From F23-B02 sp963632825 (lineage in GTDB: Bacteria > Bacillota > Clostridia > Oscillospirales > Oscillospiraceae): a stretch of DNA of 64,000 nt. The notes beneath the pieces are model-generated. The model was not told where the DNA came from. It made no database searches and saw only the letters and a list, made by a program, of their open reading frames with translations. Location of the stretch: the NCBI GenBank assembly GCA_963632825.1, contig CAVGWF010000005.1, positions 80,305 to 144,304 of the forward strand, given 5' to 3'. The first letter of the stretch is position 1. The number at the start of each line of letters is the position of its first letter. Both the position numbers and the translations under genes were made by a program. Of this stretch, positions 16,844 through 24,731 are shown in pieces.

Positions 16844-17734
16844 TCAGCCGGCGCTGCGGTACTCGGTCGGGCTCATACCGACGGTATCGCGGAAGGCTTT
16901 TGCGAATTTGCTGCCGTTGTCATAGCCGTAGCGTCCGGCGATCTCCATTATGCTCATCTCCGAACTGCGGAGATCCTCGGCGGCGCACTGCATTTTCTGC
17001 GCACGGATGTAGGAATACACCGACTCGCCGTAAACTCCGCGGAAGCAGCTTTTGAGCGCGGTCTGGGATATGTGGAAGGTGCCCGACAGCTCCGAGAGCG
17101 TTATGCGCCTGTCCATATTTGCCGAGAGATACGCGCCGACGCTTTTTGCAAGCTCGACCTGCGAGGTGGAGAGCTTACGCTCCTCGATAACGCTCTGCGA
17201 GATATCCAGAGCGCTCAAAAACAGCAGGAGCTCAAGTATCTTCACCTTGAAATAGCCCTTGCGGATGCTCTCCGGAACGCTGTAAAGCTCGGAGAAGATG
17301 TGCTCCACCGCCGGCGACGAGCGCGCGACAAAGCACTGACCCTGCGGGCAGAATTTTTCCATTATCGCCTGCGGCTGCACATTCACATCCGCAAGGAAGC
17401 AGGAAAGGCACCGCGGCGCATCCGCGCCGTTTATGCGTATCGTTATCCCCTCGTAGCTGCCGGTGGGAAAGCTTGAGTGGGATATCGCTCCGTCCGAGAG
17501 GCTTATGGACAGATCCCCCGGAGCCAGATAGAAAAAATCGCTGCCTATCTGACATTCCATTCGTCCGGCGCGGCAGTGGTGTATCTCCAGCAGCGCCGAG
17601 CCCTCGCACGGTGCAAAATCATGCTCATAGAGCTTTATATCGTTGTAGATAAGCTCTATTCCGGGAAAAACGGGGAAGCTTTTTACCTCGTAGCTGCCGT
17701 TTTTGCCGGAATAACTGTCAATTCTGCTTTGCAT
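16844..17734 (-). CDS. AraC family transcriptional regulator
   Basis: 296 residues. The C-terminal 100 residues carry two helix-turn-helix motifs (ITLSELSGTFHISQTALKSC and the signature around SIMEIAGRYGYDNGSKFAKA). The end PTEYR is standard. The N-terminal half is a cupin-like sensor domain. The GYDNGSKFAKAFR form resembles siderophore/iron-type AraC regulators such as PchR, which fits the iron neighbourhood. Its start overlaps the stop of the HMA gene by 17 bases, so it is co-transcribed from upstream. It is the closest candidate regulator for the ATPase operon 82 bases downstream. Confidence 0.9.
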   Translation of the reverse strand: MQSRIDSYSGKNGSYEVKSFPVFPGIELIYNDIKLYEHDFAPCEGSALLEIHHCRAGRMECQIGSDFFYLAPGDLSISLSDGAISHSSFPTGSYEGITIRINGADAPRCLSCFLADVNVQPQAIMEKFCPQGQCFVARSSPAVEHIFSELYSVPESIRKGYFKVKILELLLFLSALDISQSVIEERKLSTSQVELAKSVGAYLSANMDRRITLSELSGTFHISQTALKSCFRGVYGESVYSYIRAQKMQCAAEDLRSSEMSIMEIAGRYGYDNGSKFAKAFRDTVGMSPTEYRSAG

Positions 17735-18101
17735 CGGAATATTCGGTCTTCATGAGCGTGTAAACGCCGAGGTCGTTTACGGCCCTGCGGAGAGCGTCCT
17801 CATCTACGGGGGTTTTCATGAGAACATGGACCTTGCCCTCGGAGGAGCTTGCCTTGGCCCAGACTCCGTCTATCACATTGAGCGAATTTTCAATGCGCGT
17901 TTCGCACGCAGGGCACATCATGCCGTCAACGCTGAGCTCCGCCGAATACGGATAATGCGCTCTGTTTCTATCCGCGACCCTTACCTTCCGCTGCGCGTCT
18001 CCGCCGGCGCCGCAGCAGCCGGACGAGAGCTTCTTCATATAGCCCTTTATGACGAATATGGCGAAAACAATGATAACGATACCTGCTATCGCATACTCCA
18101 T
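17718..18101 (-). CDS. Membrane-anchored heavy-metal-associated (HMA) protein
   Basis: 127 residues. An N-terminal transmembrane helix (residues 3-18) is followed by SSGCCGAGG, resembling FeoB-associated cysteine-rich proteins. An HMA ferredoxin-like domain then follows, with the metal-binding motif MMCPACETRIENSL near residue 65. The arrangement looks like a fusion of a FeoB-associated anchor to a copper-chaperone-type domain. It may bind a soft metal or iron at the membrane. The metal is not determined by sequence. Neighbours are AraC downstream and the remnant ABC fragment upstream. Confidence 0.8.
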   Translation of the reverse strand: MEYAIAGIVIIVFAIFVIKGYMKKLSSGCCGAGGDAQRKVRVADRNRAHYPYSAELSVDGMMCPACETRIENSLNVIDGVWAKASSSEGKVHVLMKTPVDEDALRRAVNDLGVYTLMKTEYSDAKQN

Positions 18102-18135
18102 TTTTGCTTCACTCCTTTTTACATACCGGCCATCC

Positions 18136-18295
18136 TCAGTGCCCTGCGGTGTGAGGCATGCCGTCCATTATATCAAGAAGCGTGGATTTGCCGGAGCCGG
18201 ACGGTCCCGGCAGCACGCCGATATTTTCCTTTTCAATGGCCGCGGCGCATATCGCCGCTGCCGAGGGTTCTTTATCTCAAGATATATTCCGTTTC
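18136..18295 (-). pseudogene. Degraded fragment of an ABC transporter ATPase
   Basis: The gap between the HMA and DtxR-like genes encodes, on the minus strand, ENIGVLPGPSGSGKSTLLDIM, a complete Walker A context, then a stop after a few residues. An upstream YLEIKN segment, typical of the strand before Walker A, lies in another frame. No signature, Walker B or start is left. It is the N-terminal relic of an ABC ATPase. Confidence 0.6.
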
Positions 18296-18303
18296 CCTTC
18301 CGC

Positions 18304-18672
18304 TCAGCATTCCGTGCAGAGCTTCTCGAGTGTAGCCTCGTCGAGCTCGGCGACGAGCGCGCAGGCAGCATTTTTTATATCCGCCTGCTCGGGAAGCACA
18401 CTTGCAAGCGTTCCGCGCACGGCACGGTAGTACCTGCTGTACCTGCCGGTAAGCTCCGCCCCGTAATCTGTCAGGTGCGAAAGTCCGGCAGCATCCTTTG
18501 TGATGATCTCGGCATCGCGGAAATTGCCAAGCATCGTATGTGCGCTCGGTTTTTTTATATTCAGATATCGCGCCACATCTATCGTCCGTATGCCACCCGC
18601 ACCCTTCAGGGCGTCCAGAGCCAGCAGATAGCGAACGACGGAGGGAGATACGGCAAGCTTGGGGTTAGTCAT
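18304..18672 (-). CDS. DtxR/MntR-like winged-helix regulator with degenerate metal site
   Basis: 122 residues. The N-terminal part (LLALDALKGAGGIRTIDVAR, then PSAHTMLGNFRDAEII) fits the DtxR-family winged helix. The helix that normally holds metal ligands (pattern EDACxxEH) reads NAACALVAELDE, lacking the Glu-His pair, so metal sensing may be altered or lost. The ATG at 18672 has AGGAG six bases upstream. Located in the feo operon behind the FeoB-associated gene. It may be a regulator of feo or a FeoC-like partner. Confidence 0.7.
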   Translation of the reverse strand: MTNPKLAVSPSVVRYLLALDALKGAGGIRTIDVARYLNIKKPSAHTMLGNFRDAEIITKDAAGLSHLTDYGAELTGRYSRYYRAVRGTLASVLPEQADIKNAACALVAELDEATLEKLCTEC

Positions 18673-18737
18673 CACTTACTCCTAATTGAAAAACTGGGAG
18701 GCGCAGAGGGATGCCTGCGCCTCCCGTGGGAGAGAGT

Positions 18738-18959
18738 TCAGTTCTTTTTGAGACTGCTGACATTTACGGGCTTTGCGCACGCTTCACCGTGGCATTTGCC
18801 TGCCATAGCACAGGCGCCGCAGCCCCCGCATTTTGCTCCGCAGGAGGATATGCCCGCCTTCCTGTCTTTTACTATCGACCGAATTATGAGCGCCACTATG
18901 ACGATCAGTCCTGCGGTTATAAGGATCGTTCCTATGTTCGATGCTATCCATTCAAGCAT
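18738..18959 (-). CDS. FeoB-associated cysteine-rich membrane protein
   Basis: 73 residues: one N-terminal transmembrane helix (residues 8-27) then a cysteine-rich tail (SSCGAKCGGCGACAMAGKC). This is the classic FeoB-associated small protein of Firmicutes, placed 38 bases after feoB. It probably assists ferrous iron uptake, by an unknown mechanism. Confidence 0.88.
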   Translation of the reverse strand: MLEWIASNIGTILITAGLIVIVALIIRSIVKDRKAGISSCGAKCGGCGACAMAGKCHGEACAKPVNVSSLKKN

Positions 18960-18997
18960 TGCAGCTTCCTCCTTTTCTGATTTTTATCGGGTTTTTA

Positions 18998-21514
18998 TTA
19001 CTTCAGGCCTACGGTTGCTTCCTTGGTGCTGAGGGTCTCAGCCTCCTTGTAGGGACGGAAGAGCATGTAGATCATGCCGACGAGCAGAGCGATTGCGGCG
19101 ATCAGGCCGATGACATTCAGGCTGCCGGTGAAGGCTCCGCCGAACTGGTTTATCATCAGAGCGATGACATATGCAAAGCCGCACTGATAGCCGATGGCAA
19201 ACCATGTCCAGCCGCGGTTGTTCATCTCGCGCTTGATGGCGCCGATTGCCGCGAAGCAGGGAGCGCACAGGAGGTTGAATACCAGGAAGCTGTAAGCGGT
19301 CACGCCGGTGAAGGCTGCCGCGATGTTTTGGTAAACGGTGCCGTCTCCGCCGCCGTAGAGGATGCCGAGGGTACCGACGATGTTCTCCTTGGCAACGAGA
19401 CCGGTGATGGAAGCGACGGTTGCCTGCCAGTTGCCCCAGCCGAGGGGCGCGAAGATCCATGCGATGGCGTTGCCGATCTTGGCGAGGATGGAGGAGTCGA
19501 TCTGATCCTCGGTGAGCATCCGGAAGGTTCCGTCAACCCAGCCGAAGTAGGTGGTGAACCATACGAAGATGGTGGAGAGCAGGATGATGGTGCCCGCCTT
19601 CTTGATGAAGGACCAGCCGCGCTCCCACATGGAGCGGAGAACGTTGCCGAGGGTGGGCATGTGGTATGCGGGAAGCTCCATAACGAAGGGAGCGGGGTCA
19701 CCGGCGAAGCGGCGGGTCTTCTTGAGCATGATGCCCGAGCAGATGATGGCTGCCATGCCGATGAAGTATGCGGAGGTGGATACCCATGCGCTGCCGCCGA
19801 ACAGTGCGCCGGCGATCATTGCGATGAAGGGAACCTTTGCGCCGCAGGGGATGAAGGTCGTTGTCATGATCGTCATACGGCGGTCACGCTCGTTTTCGAT
19901 GGTACGGGAAGCCATGACGCCCGGAACGCCGCAGCCGACACCGACGAGCATGGGGATGAAGCTCTTGCCGGAAAGTCCGAACTTGCGGAAGATACGGTCA
20001 AGAACGAAGGCGATACGCGCCATGTAGCCGCAGGCCTCGAGGAAGGCGAGCATCAGGAACAGGACGAGCATCTGGGGAACGAAGCCGAGGACCGCGCCGA
20101 CACCGGCTACGATACCGTCGTTTATAAGACCGCTGAGCCAGGGAGCCGCATTTGCAGCGTCAAGACCGTCGCCGACGAGAACGGGAACGCCCGGCACCCA
20201 TACGCCGTAGTCGGCGGGGTCGGGAGCGTCGAAGCCGTTTTCTTCTAGGTACTTGACAGCATCGACATAGGTCATCTGAATGACATTGTCGAGCTTTTCG
20301 GCGCCTTCGGGAAGTGCGTCGTAGTAGGCGGTCATGGTGTTGATGGCGAGGGTCTCCTCGTCCTCAACATCGAGGTCGGCAGACTTGTCGGTGGTCCTGA
20401 AGGCCTTCATCTGGGCAAGCAGTGCGTCTGCGTCGAAGTCGTCCGCTTCAACGTCAATGTCCTCGCCGAGGAAGGCGCTGACTGCCTGAATGGCTGCGGT
20501 GTATTCGTCATTTGCGTCGTTGTAGTCGGCAGAGCCGATGCCCAGCAGGTGCCAGCCGTCGCCGAAAACGCCGTCGTTTGCCCAGTCGGTAGCGGGTGCG
20601 CCGACTGCGACCATTGCTACCCAGTAGACCAGGAACATTACTGCCGCGAAGATGGGCAGACCCAGCCAGCGGTTGGTGACTATCTTGTCTATCTTGTCGG
20701 AGGTGGTGAGCTTTCCGGCATTTTTCTTCTTGTAGCAGGCCTTGATGATGGAGGCTATGTAGAGGTAACGCTCGTTTGTGATGATGCTCTCTGCATCGTC
20801 GTCGAGCTCATCCTCTGCCGCCTTGATGTCGGCGTCGATGTGCTGCATGACCTCGGGCTTTATCGCAAGCTTTGCAAGCACCTTGTCGTCGTGCTCGAAG
20901 ATCTTGATGGCGTACCAGCGCTGCTGCTCCTCGGGCAGCTCATGCAGGACGGCCTCCTCAATGTGAGCGATGGCATGCTCGACAACGCCGGAGAACGAGT
21001 GCATGGGGATGGTCTTGCCGTTCTTGGCTGCGTCAACGGCTTCCGCTGCGGCTTCCGCCACACCGTCGCCCTTGAGCGCGGAGATCTCGATGACCTTGCA
21101 GCCGAGCTGGCGGGACAGCTCCTTGATGTTTATAACGTCGCCGTTCTTGCGGACGATATCCATCATGTTGACCGCAACGACAACGGGGATGCCCAGCTCG
21201 GTGAGCTGAGTGGTCAGGTAAAGGTTGCGCTCGAGGTTCGTGCCGTCGATGATATTGAGAATGGCATCGGGGCGCTCGCCCAGCAGGAAGTTGCGGGCTA
21301 CGACCTCCTCGAGAGTGTAGGGGGAAAGCGAGTAGATACCGGGAAGGTCAACGACGGTCACGCCGTCAAACTTCTTGAGCTTGCCTTCCTTTTTCTCAAC
21401 GGTGACGCCGGGCCAGTTGCCGACGAACTGGTTCGAGCCGGTCAGCGCGTTGAACAGTGTGGTTTTACCGCAGTTCGGGTTGCCGGCAAGGGCAATTTTA
21501 ATGTTCTTTTCCAT
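18998..21514 (-). CDS. feoB: Ferrous iron transport protein B
   Basis: 838 residues. The N-terminal G domain has GNPNCGKTTLFNALTG (G1), the switch around FVGNWPGVTVEKK, DLPGIYSL (G3) and AVNMMD (G4). A membrane domain with paired gate motifs follows (GVGCGVPGVMASR and a later LCAPCFAAIGAIKRE). A long acidic insert (about residues 335-440) lies between transmembrane segments. FeoB takes up Fe(II) under anoxic, iron-poor conditions. Its ATG overlaps the stop of feoA. It is the core of a minus-strand operon starting at 21959. Confidence 0.97.
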   Translation of the reverse strand: MEKNIKIALAGNPNCGKTTLFNALTGSNQFVGNWPGVTVEKKEGKLKKFDGVTVVDLPGIYSLSPYTLEEVVARNFLLGERPDAILNIIDGTNLERNLYLTTQLTELGIPVVVAVNMMDIVRKNGDVINIKELSRQLGCKVIEISALKGDGVAEAAAEAVDAAKNGKTIPMHSFSGVVEHAIAHIEEAVLHELPEEQQRWYAIKIFEHDDKVLAKLAIKPEVMQHIDADIKAAEDELDDDAESIITNERYLYIASIIKACYKKKNAGKLTTSDKIDKIVTNRWLGLPIFAAVMFLVYWVAMVAVGAPATDWANDGVFGDGWHLLGIGSADYNDANDEYTAAIQAVSAFLGEDIDVEADDFDADALLAQMKAFRTTDKSADLDVEDEETLAINTMTAYYDALPEGAEKLDNVIQMTYVDAVKYLEENGFDAPDPADYGVWVPGVPVLVGDGLDAANAAPWLSGLINDGIVAGVGAVLGFVPQMLVLFLMLAFLEACGYMARIAFVLDRIFRKFGLSGKSFIPMLVGVGCGVPGVMASRTIENERDRRMTIMTTTFIPCGAKVPFIAMIAGALFGGSAWVSTSAYFIGMAAIICSGIMLKKTRRFAGDPAPFVMELPAYHMPTLGNVLRSMWERGWSFIKKAGTIILLSTIFVWFTTYFGWVDGTFRMLTEDQIDSSILAKIGNAIAWIFAPLGWGNWQATVASITGLVAKENIVGTLGILYGGGDGTVYQNIAAAFTGVTAYSFLVFNLLCAPCFAAIGAIKREMNNRGWTWFAIGYQCGFAYVIALMINQFGGAFTGSLNVIGLIAAIALLVGMIYMLFRPYKEAETLSTKEATVGLK

Positions 21515-21750
21515 TATTCCACCTCGATCTTTTCTGCATCTGCCTTGCGCAGGGAAAGCTCATAGCCGCGGACGGTGAGCTCGATGGGATCGCCCAAAGG
21601 AGCGACCTTGCGGACATAGACCTCAGCGCCCTTGGTAATACCCATGTCCATGATGCGGCGCTTTATAGCGCCCTCGCCATGGAGCTTTTTGACGGTGACG
21701 GTCTCTCCGATCTTAACGTCTCTCAGAGTCTTCATGTTTCTGCTCCTCAC
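21514..21750 (-). CDS. feoA: FeoA domain protein (second)
   Basis: 78 residues with SH3-like FeoA features: GETVTVKKLHGEGAIKRRIMDMG, then PLGDPIELTVRGYELSLRK. FeoA binds and modulates FeoB. The stop shares a base with the feoB start and its own start overlaps the first feoA stop, giving tight coupling. Confidence 0.93.
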   Translation of the reverse strand: MRSRNMKTLRDVKIGETVTVKKLHGEGAIKRRIMDMGITKGAEVYVRKVAPLGDPIELTVRGYELSLRKADAEKIEVE

Positions 21751-21959
21751 ACATATATTTTCTGTGCCATTTCCGCGCTTATGGCGATCCTGGCTTCTTT
21801 GACCTTGACGATGACATTCTCGCCAACGGCAGTCAACACTTTTACGTCTCCCCCGACAACAAAGCCGAGGTTTTCGAGGTGCTTCTTCACCTCAGGCTTG
21901 CCGGCGATGCGCTGTATCGTATTGTCTTCGCCGACGGCAGCAAGCGTTAAAGGCATCAT
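21747..21959 (-). CDS. feoA: FeoA domain protein (first)
   Basis: 70 residues; a FeoA fold with IQRIAGKPEVKKHLENLGF and a C-terminal VKEARIAISAEMAQKI. The ATG at 21959 follows AAAGGA by six bases; a TTG 18 bases upstream is an alternative. It leads the feo operon. Two divergent FeoA paralogues ahead of FeoB are common in Clostridia. Confidence 0.9.
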   Translation of the reverse strand: MMPLTLAAVGEDNTIQRIAGKPEVKKHLENLGFVVGGDVKVLTAVGENVIVKVKEARIAISAEMAQKIYV

Positions 21960-21980
21960 TCTCTGTCCTTTCTCCAATCA

Positions 21981-21996
21981 ATTAGCATCCGCTAAC
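21981..21996. promoter_or_regulatory. DtxR-type operator box 1
   Basis: ATTAGC-ATCC-GCTAAC, an imperfect palindrome in the leader of the feo transcript. Confidence 0.6.
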
Positions 21997-22013
21997 CGAG
22001 GGTGCAAACTAAA

Positions 22014-22029
22014 GTTAGCTCTCGCTAAC
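22014..22029. promoter_or_regulatory. DtxR-type operator box 2 over the feo transcription start
   Basis: A perfect inverted repeat GTTAGC-TCTC-GCTAAC. It begins about seven bases past the -10 of the feo promoter, so a bound repressor would cover +1. Confidence 0.7.
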
Positions 22030-22036
22030 TATCTGA

Positions 22037-22064
22037 ATAATAGCATCGAATCCCGCGATGTCAA
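22037..22064 (-). promoter_or_regulatory. Promoter for the feo operon
   Basis: On the minus strand TTGACA, 16 bases, TATTAT. Confidence 0.7.
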
Positions 22065-22099
22065 TACCTTAACTAAAGGTTTGGAGGGTTGCACAATTA

Positions 22100-22115
22100 G
22101 TTAGCTTCCGCTAAC
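22100..22115. promoter_or_regulatory. DtxR-type operator box 3, nested in a larger palindrome
   Basis: GTTAGC-TTCC-GCTAAC. It is enclosed by GCACAATT (22091-22098) and AATTGTGC (22122-22129), which form outer arms of a second inverted repeat. Confidence 0.65.
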
Positions 22116-22154
22116 CCATAAAATTGTGCACAATATCCGAGTGCGCAGGTAGGA

Positions 22155-22170
22155 GTTAGCAAAAAGCAAC
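22155..22170. promoter_or_regulatory. Degenerate operator box 4 near the regulator promoter
   Basis: GTTAGC-AAAA-AGCAAC, a half-matching copy ten bases upstream of the regulator's -35. Confidence 0.35.
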
Positions 22171-22179
22171 TCAATGCGC

Positions 22180-22208
22180 TTGAAAAATTCAAAGCATTGT
22201 GGTATATT
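22180..22208 (+). promoter_or_regulatory. Promoter for the DtxR-type regulator
   Basis: TTGAAA, 17 bases, TATATT. The -35 is part of a small TTGAA-AA-TTCAA palindrome. Confidence 0.6.
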
Positions 22209-22245
22209 GTATATTGTATTGATATAAGCACTGGAGAACGGAACC

Positions 22246-22617
22246 ATGAATTTGCAGGAATCGGGCGAGATGTATCTCGAAACGATATATGTTTTGTCGA
22301 AAAAGTATAAGGATGTGCGCGCCATAGACGTCGGAGAATATATGGGCTATTCAAAGCCGAGCGTCAGCCGCGCAGTGGGACTGCTGAAAAACGGCGGCTA
22401 CCTTGCCGTTGACGAGCTGGGGCACCTGAGCCTGACCGGCGCCGGCACCGAGGTCGCCGAAAAGATATACGAGAGGCACACCCTGCTCACAAAGTATCTG
22501 ACCGCTCTCGGCGTTGACCCAGAGGTCGCGGCCGAGGATGCGTGCAAGATGGAGCATGTGATAAGCGACGAGTCGTTTCAGGCGATAAAGGATCACGCAG
22601 CGAAGATGGAACAATAG
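22246..22617 (+). CDS. DtxR/MntR-family metal-dependent transcriptional regulator
   Basis: 123 residues. The N-terminal winged helix (ESGEMYLETIYVLSKKY, then GYSKPSVSRAVGLLKNGGYL) and the metal-binding dimerisation helix with EDACKMEHVIS are canonical. It lacks the extra SH3 domain of DtxR, as in MntR. Divergent from feoAAB with three to four GTTAGC palindromes between, so it most likely senses Fe(II) or Mn(II) and represses feo and perhaps itself. It is the intact counterpart of the degenerate paralogue at 18304. Confidence 0.92.
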   Translation: MNLQESGEMYLETIYVLSKKYKDVRAIDVGEYMGYSKPSVSRAVGLLKNGGYLAVDELGHLSLTGAGTEVAEKIYERHTLLTKYLTALGVDPEVAAEDACKMEHVISDESFQAIKDHAAKMEQ

Positions 22618-22760
22618 CCGTTTCGGAGCCTAAGGCGGTCCGTTTGGAGCGGAAGACCGGAGGCGTATGGGGTATATTATAATCACAAAGCGTGATGATA
22701 AGCCTGATACACCGGGCGCGAGCTTTTGTTCAACCTCTTCTTTATTTATGTAACCGGAAA

Positions 22761-22787
22761 CCACGGACTCCCCCGTCCGTGGTTTTT
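22761..22787. terminator. Intrinsic terminator after the regulator, convergent with ypeB
   Basis: CCACGGAC-N6-GTCCGTGG followed by TTTTT. The 140 bases before it hold no recognised element apart from a weak short frame. Confidence 0.85.
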
Positions 22788-22812
22788 CGGCTTTTCGGCT
22801 GCATTTTACATT

Positions 22813-24075
22813 TTAAAATATAATGGCATACTGTCTGCCGGACGCGGCGTCGACGAGAACGCTCAATGCCTCGCCGTCTGAGCCCGTGCAGTCAAATTCG
22901 TAGCACAGAGCGCTCCCACCGTCGGTTCCGGCGTAACACATGCGTGAGCCGTTTTTCGTCAGCGTATCCGGCAGCACCGCGGCGGCAGCCTGCTCGCCGA
23001 CGATGCTTGACGGGCGCTGCTGCGTGCCGTGGTTTTTTATATGCCCGACCGCGTCGTAGGCGTAGACCTCACCGTCGTCGCCCGCTATGGACAGGCGGAC
23101 ACCGTCACCCATGCAGTGAGCATTGTCGAGCGTACATTCAAACACGAAGCTCATAACGCCGCCGCTGCGCTCGGTCGAGCTGAGATACATATTTTCAAAG
23201 CCGTGGGACGCAAGGAAGTCCCACGCTTTTTTCGTAAGCTCGGCATCGTCCATACCGCCCGTGACCGCACGCGAGGAGCTTAGCGACAGCACATTGCCAT
23301 CCGCGTCAACGGTGATGCCGCTGCCGCCGTCGAGCTCAAAGCAGCGCACACCGCCGACGGATGTATATGCAAGCGAAAGCTGCTCCGGATCAAGTCCGAA
23401 AAAATCGGCGGCTATCCGCCGCGCCTCCGGCTCGGGCATCGGCTCTGCGTTCGTTTCGGATACCGTGCCGGAGTATCTGCCGGTGTATCCGTCGAGCCGT
23501 GTGTCGCCGACACGGGCGTCCATTTCGAGCATGGCCGTGCTCACGAGCGCACCGGACTGACCGAAAACATTTTCGGGCTCGTCCATGAGCGTTTCGCCGT
23601 TGTTTACCGACGCCTGAAGCTTGCCGAGCCGCTCGGTGAGCGCCGCGGCGGTCTTGTACAGGGACGCAAAATTTGCCCGCGCGGCATCATCGAGGCCGCT
23701 CTCTGCCGACTGCCGCTGTACCGAACGCGCATAATCGCCGGCGATGCCGACAAACGCGGCGGTCTGCTCAAGCTCCTGCGTTGAAAACGGCAGCGCGGAC
23801 ATGGTCATGCCGGCTGCAAGGCAGTTGCCGTATATATCCGCGCACACCGAGCTGCTGAGCTCGGGTCCCGCCGTGTACGATGCGCGGTGCAGCGCGTCGC
23901 TCAGGTTCGATGCCGCGAGCACGACCTCCTCAAACGCGTGGGAGTAGCCGTATTCGGCGGTGCGGCGGTAGTCGCTCTCCATTCCGCAGTGCACCAGCGC
24001 GTACGCGCCCAGTGCGATAACCGCCGCGGCAAGGTAGGTAACGGTTATAACAAATGTCTTTTTTCGTACATGCAT
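22813..24075 (-). CDS. ypeB: Spore germination protein YpeB
   Basis: 420 residues. An N-terminal transmembrane anchor (residues 6-27) is followed by a long helical region and then PepSY/YPEB domains (ARRIAADFFGLDPEQLSLAY, ELTKKAWDFLASHGFENMYL and a third copy near the end). YpeB stabilises the cortex-lytic enzyme SleB in spores. The frame is open further upstream, but those codons belong to the dispersed repeat; the ATG at 24075 has GGGGGTG upstream. sleB is not adjacent in this window. Implies an endospore-forming organism. Confidence 0.88.
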   Translation of the reverse strand: MHVRKKTFVITVTYLAAAVIALGAYALVHCGMESDYRRTAEYGYSHAFEEVVLAASNLSDALHRASYTAGPELSSSVCADIYGNCLAAGMTMSALPFSTQELEQTAAFVGIAGDYARSVQRQSAESGLDDAARANFASLYKTAAALTERLGKLQASVNNGETLMDEPENVFGQSGALVSTAMLEMDARVGDTRLDGYTGRYSGTVSETNAEPMPEPEARRIAADFFGLDPEQLSLAYTSVGGVRCFELDGGSGITVDADGNVLSLSSSRAVTGGMDDAELTKKAWDFLASHGFENMYLSSTERSGGVMSFVFECTLDNAHCMGDGVRLSIAGDDGEVYAYDAVGHIKNHGTQQRPSSIVGEQAAAAVLPDTLTKNGSRMCYAGTDGGSALCYEFDCTGSDGEALSVLVDAASGRQYAIIF

Positions 24076-24124
24076 TTTGACAACACCCCCGACGCTATTT
24101 TGCCCGCCGTTCCCCGAATTATAC

Positions 24125-24650
24125 TTTTTCAGAGGCGTTTTTCTGCACCTACGGATACAATCATTGCGCTGTCCCGACCGGAGAGTACCGGCGAAACCGG
24201 TGTATTGCCGCATAAAATCGGTGCGTCATTGGCTTCCCCTCCAAGGGGAAGCTGTCGGCGAAGCCGACTGATGAGGTGGAAATATATCATCGGCGCAAGC
24301 CGATACAATATACAATCCCTCCGGCTCGGCTTACGCCGACCCACCTCCCTTTGCACAAGGGAGGCCGCGCATCCCGTGAGCTTGCCGAATGAAACGGTAC
24401 CGCCCATTGGCTCCCTTGCGTAAAGGGAGCTGTCAGCCGCATGGCTGACTGAGGGATCGTTTTTTTCAATGGCGGTTTTCCGCACCTACGGATACGGCTA
24501 TCTCTGGTATCCCGACCGGTGAGTACCGGCAAAACCGGTGTATTGCCGCATAAAATCGGTGCGTCATTGGCTTCCCCTCCGAGGGGAAGCTGTCGGCGCA
24601 AGCCGACTGATGAGGTGAGAATATATCTCGGCGTATGCCGAAACAACTCC
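24125..24650 (+). repeat. Dispersed modular hairpin repeat, copy 3 (double)
   Basis: The 656-base gap between ypeB and the EamA gene is almost entirely repeat. Two leader blocks (CTGCACCTACGGATAC and CCGCACCTACGGATAC) each lead into ACCGGCGAAACCGGT-like, CTTCCCCTCCAAGGGGAAG and GTCGGCGAAGCCGAC hairpins. Between them lie CTCCCTTGCGTAAAGGGAG and GTCAGCCGCATGGCTGAC. Confidence 0.85.
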
Positions 24651-24671
24651 CCAGCAGACTTCAGACAATGC

Positions 24672-24716
24672 AAAAGCTCTCGGTGATACAAATCGTATCA
24701 CCGAGAGCTTTTAGTT
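24672..24716. terminator. Intrinsic terminator for the EamA transporter gene
   Basis: An 18-bp perfect stem (AAAAGCTCTCGGTGATAC and complement) with loop AAATC. A- and T-runs on both sides allow bidirectional use. Confidence 0.92.
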
Positions 24717-24731
24717 GAGCACGGCGCTTTT

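Noticed and set aside
18941..20248. 435-codon plus-strand frame opposite feoB
   Set aside because: Glu/Asp/Gly-rich antisense artefact of a GC-rich gene.
22660..22746. Short frame (28 codons) after GGAGGCGT, starting MGYIIITKRDD
   Set aside because: Spacing to the start is too short and composition is not protein-like; no independent support.
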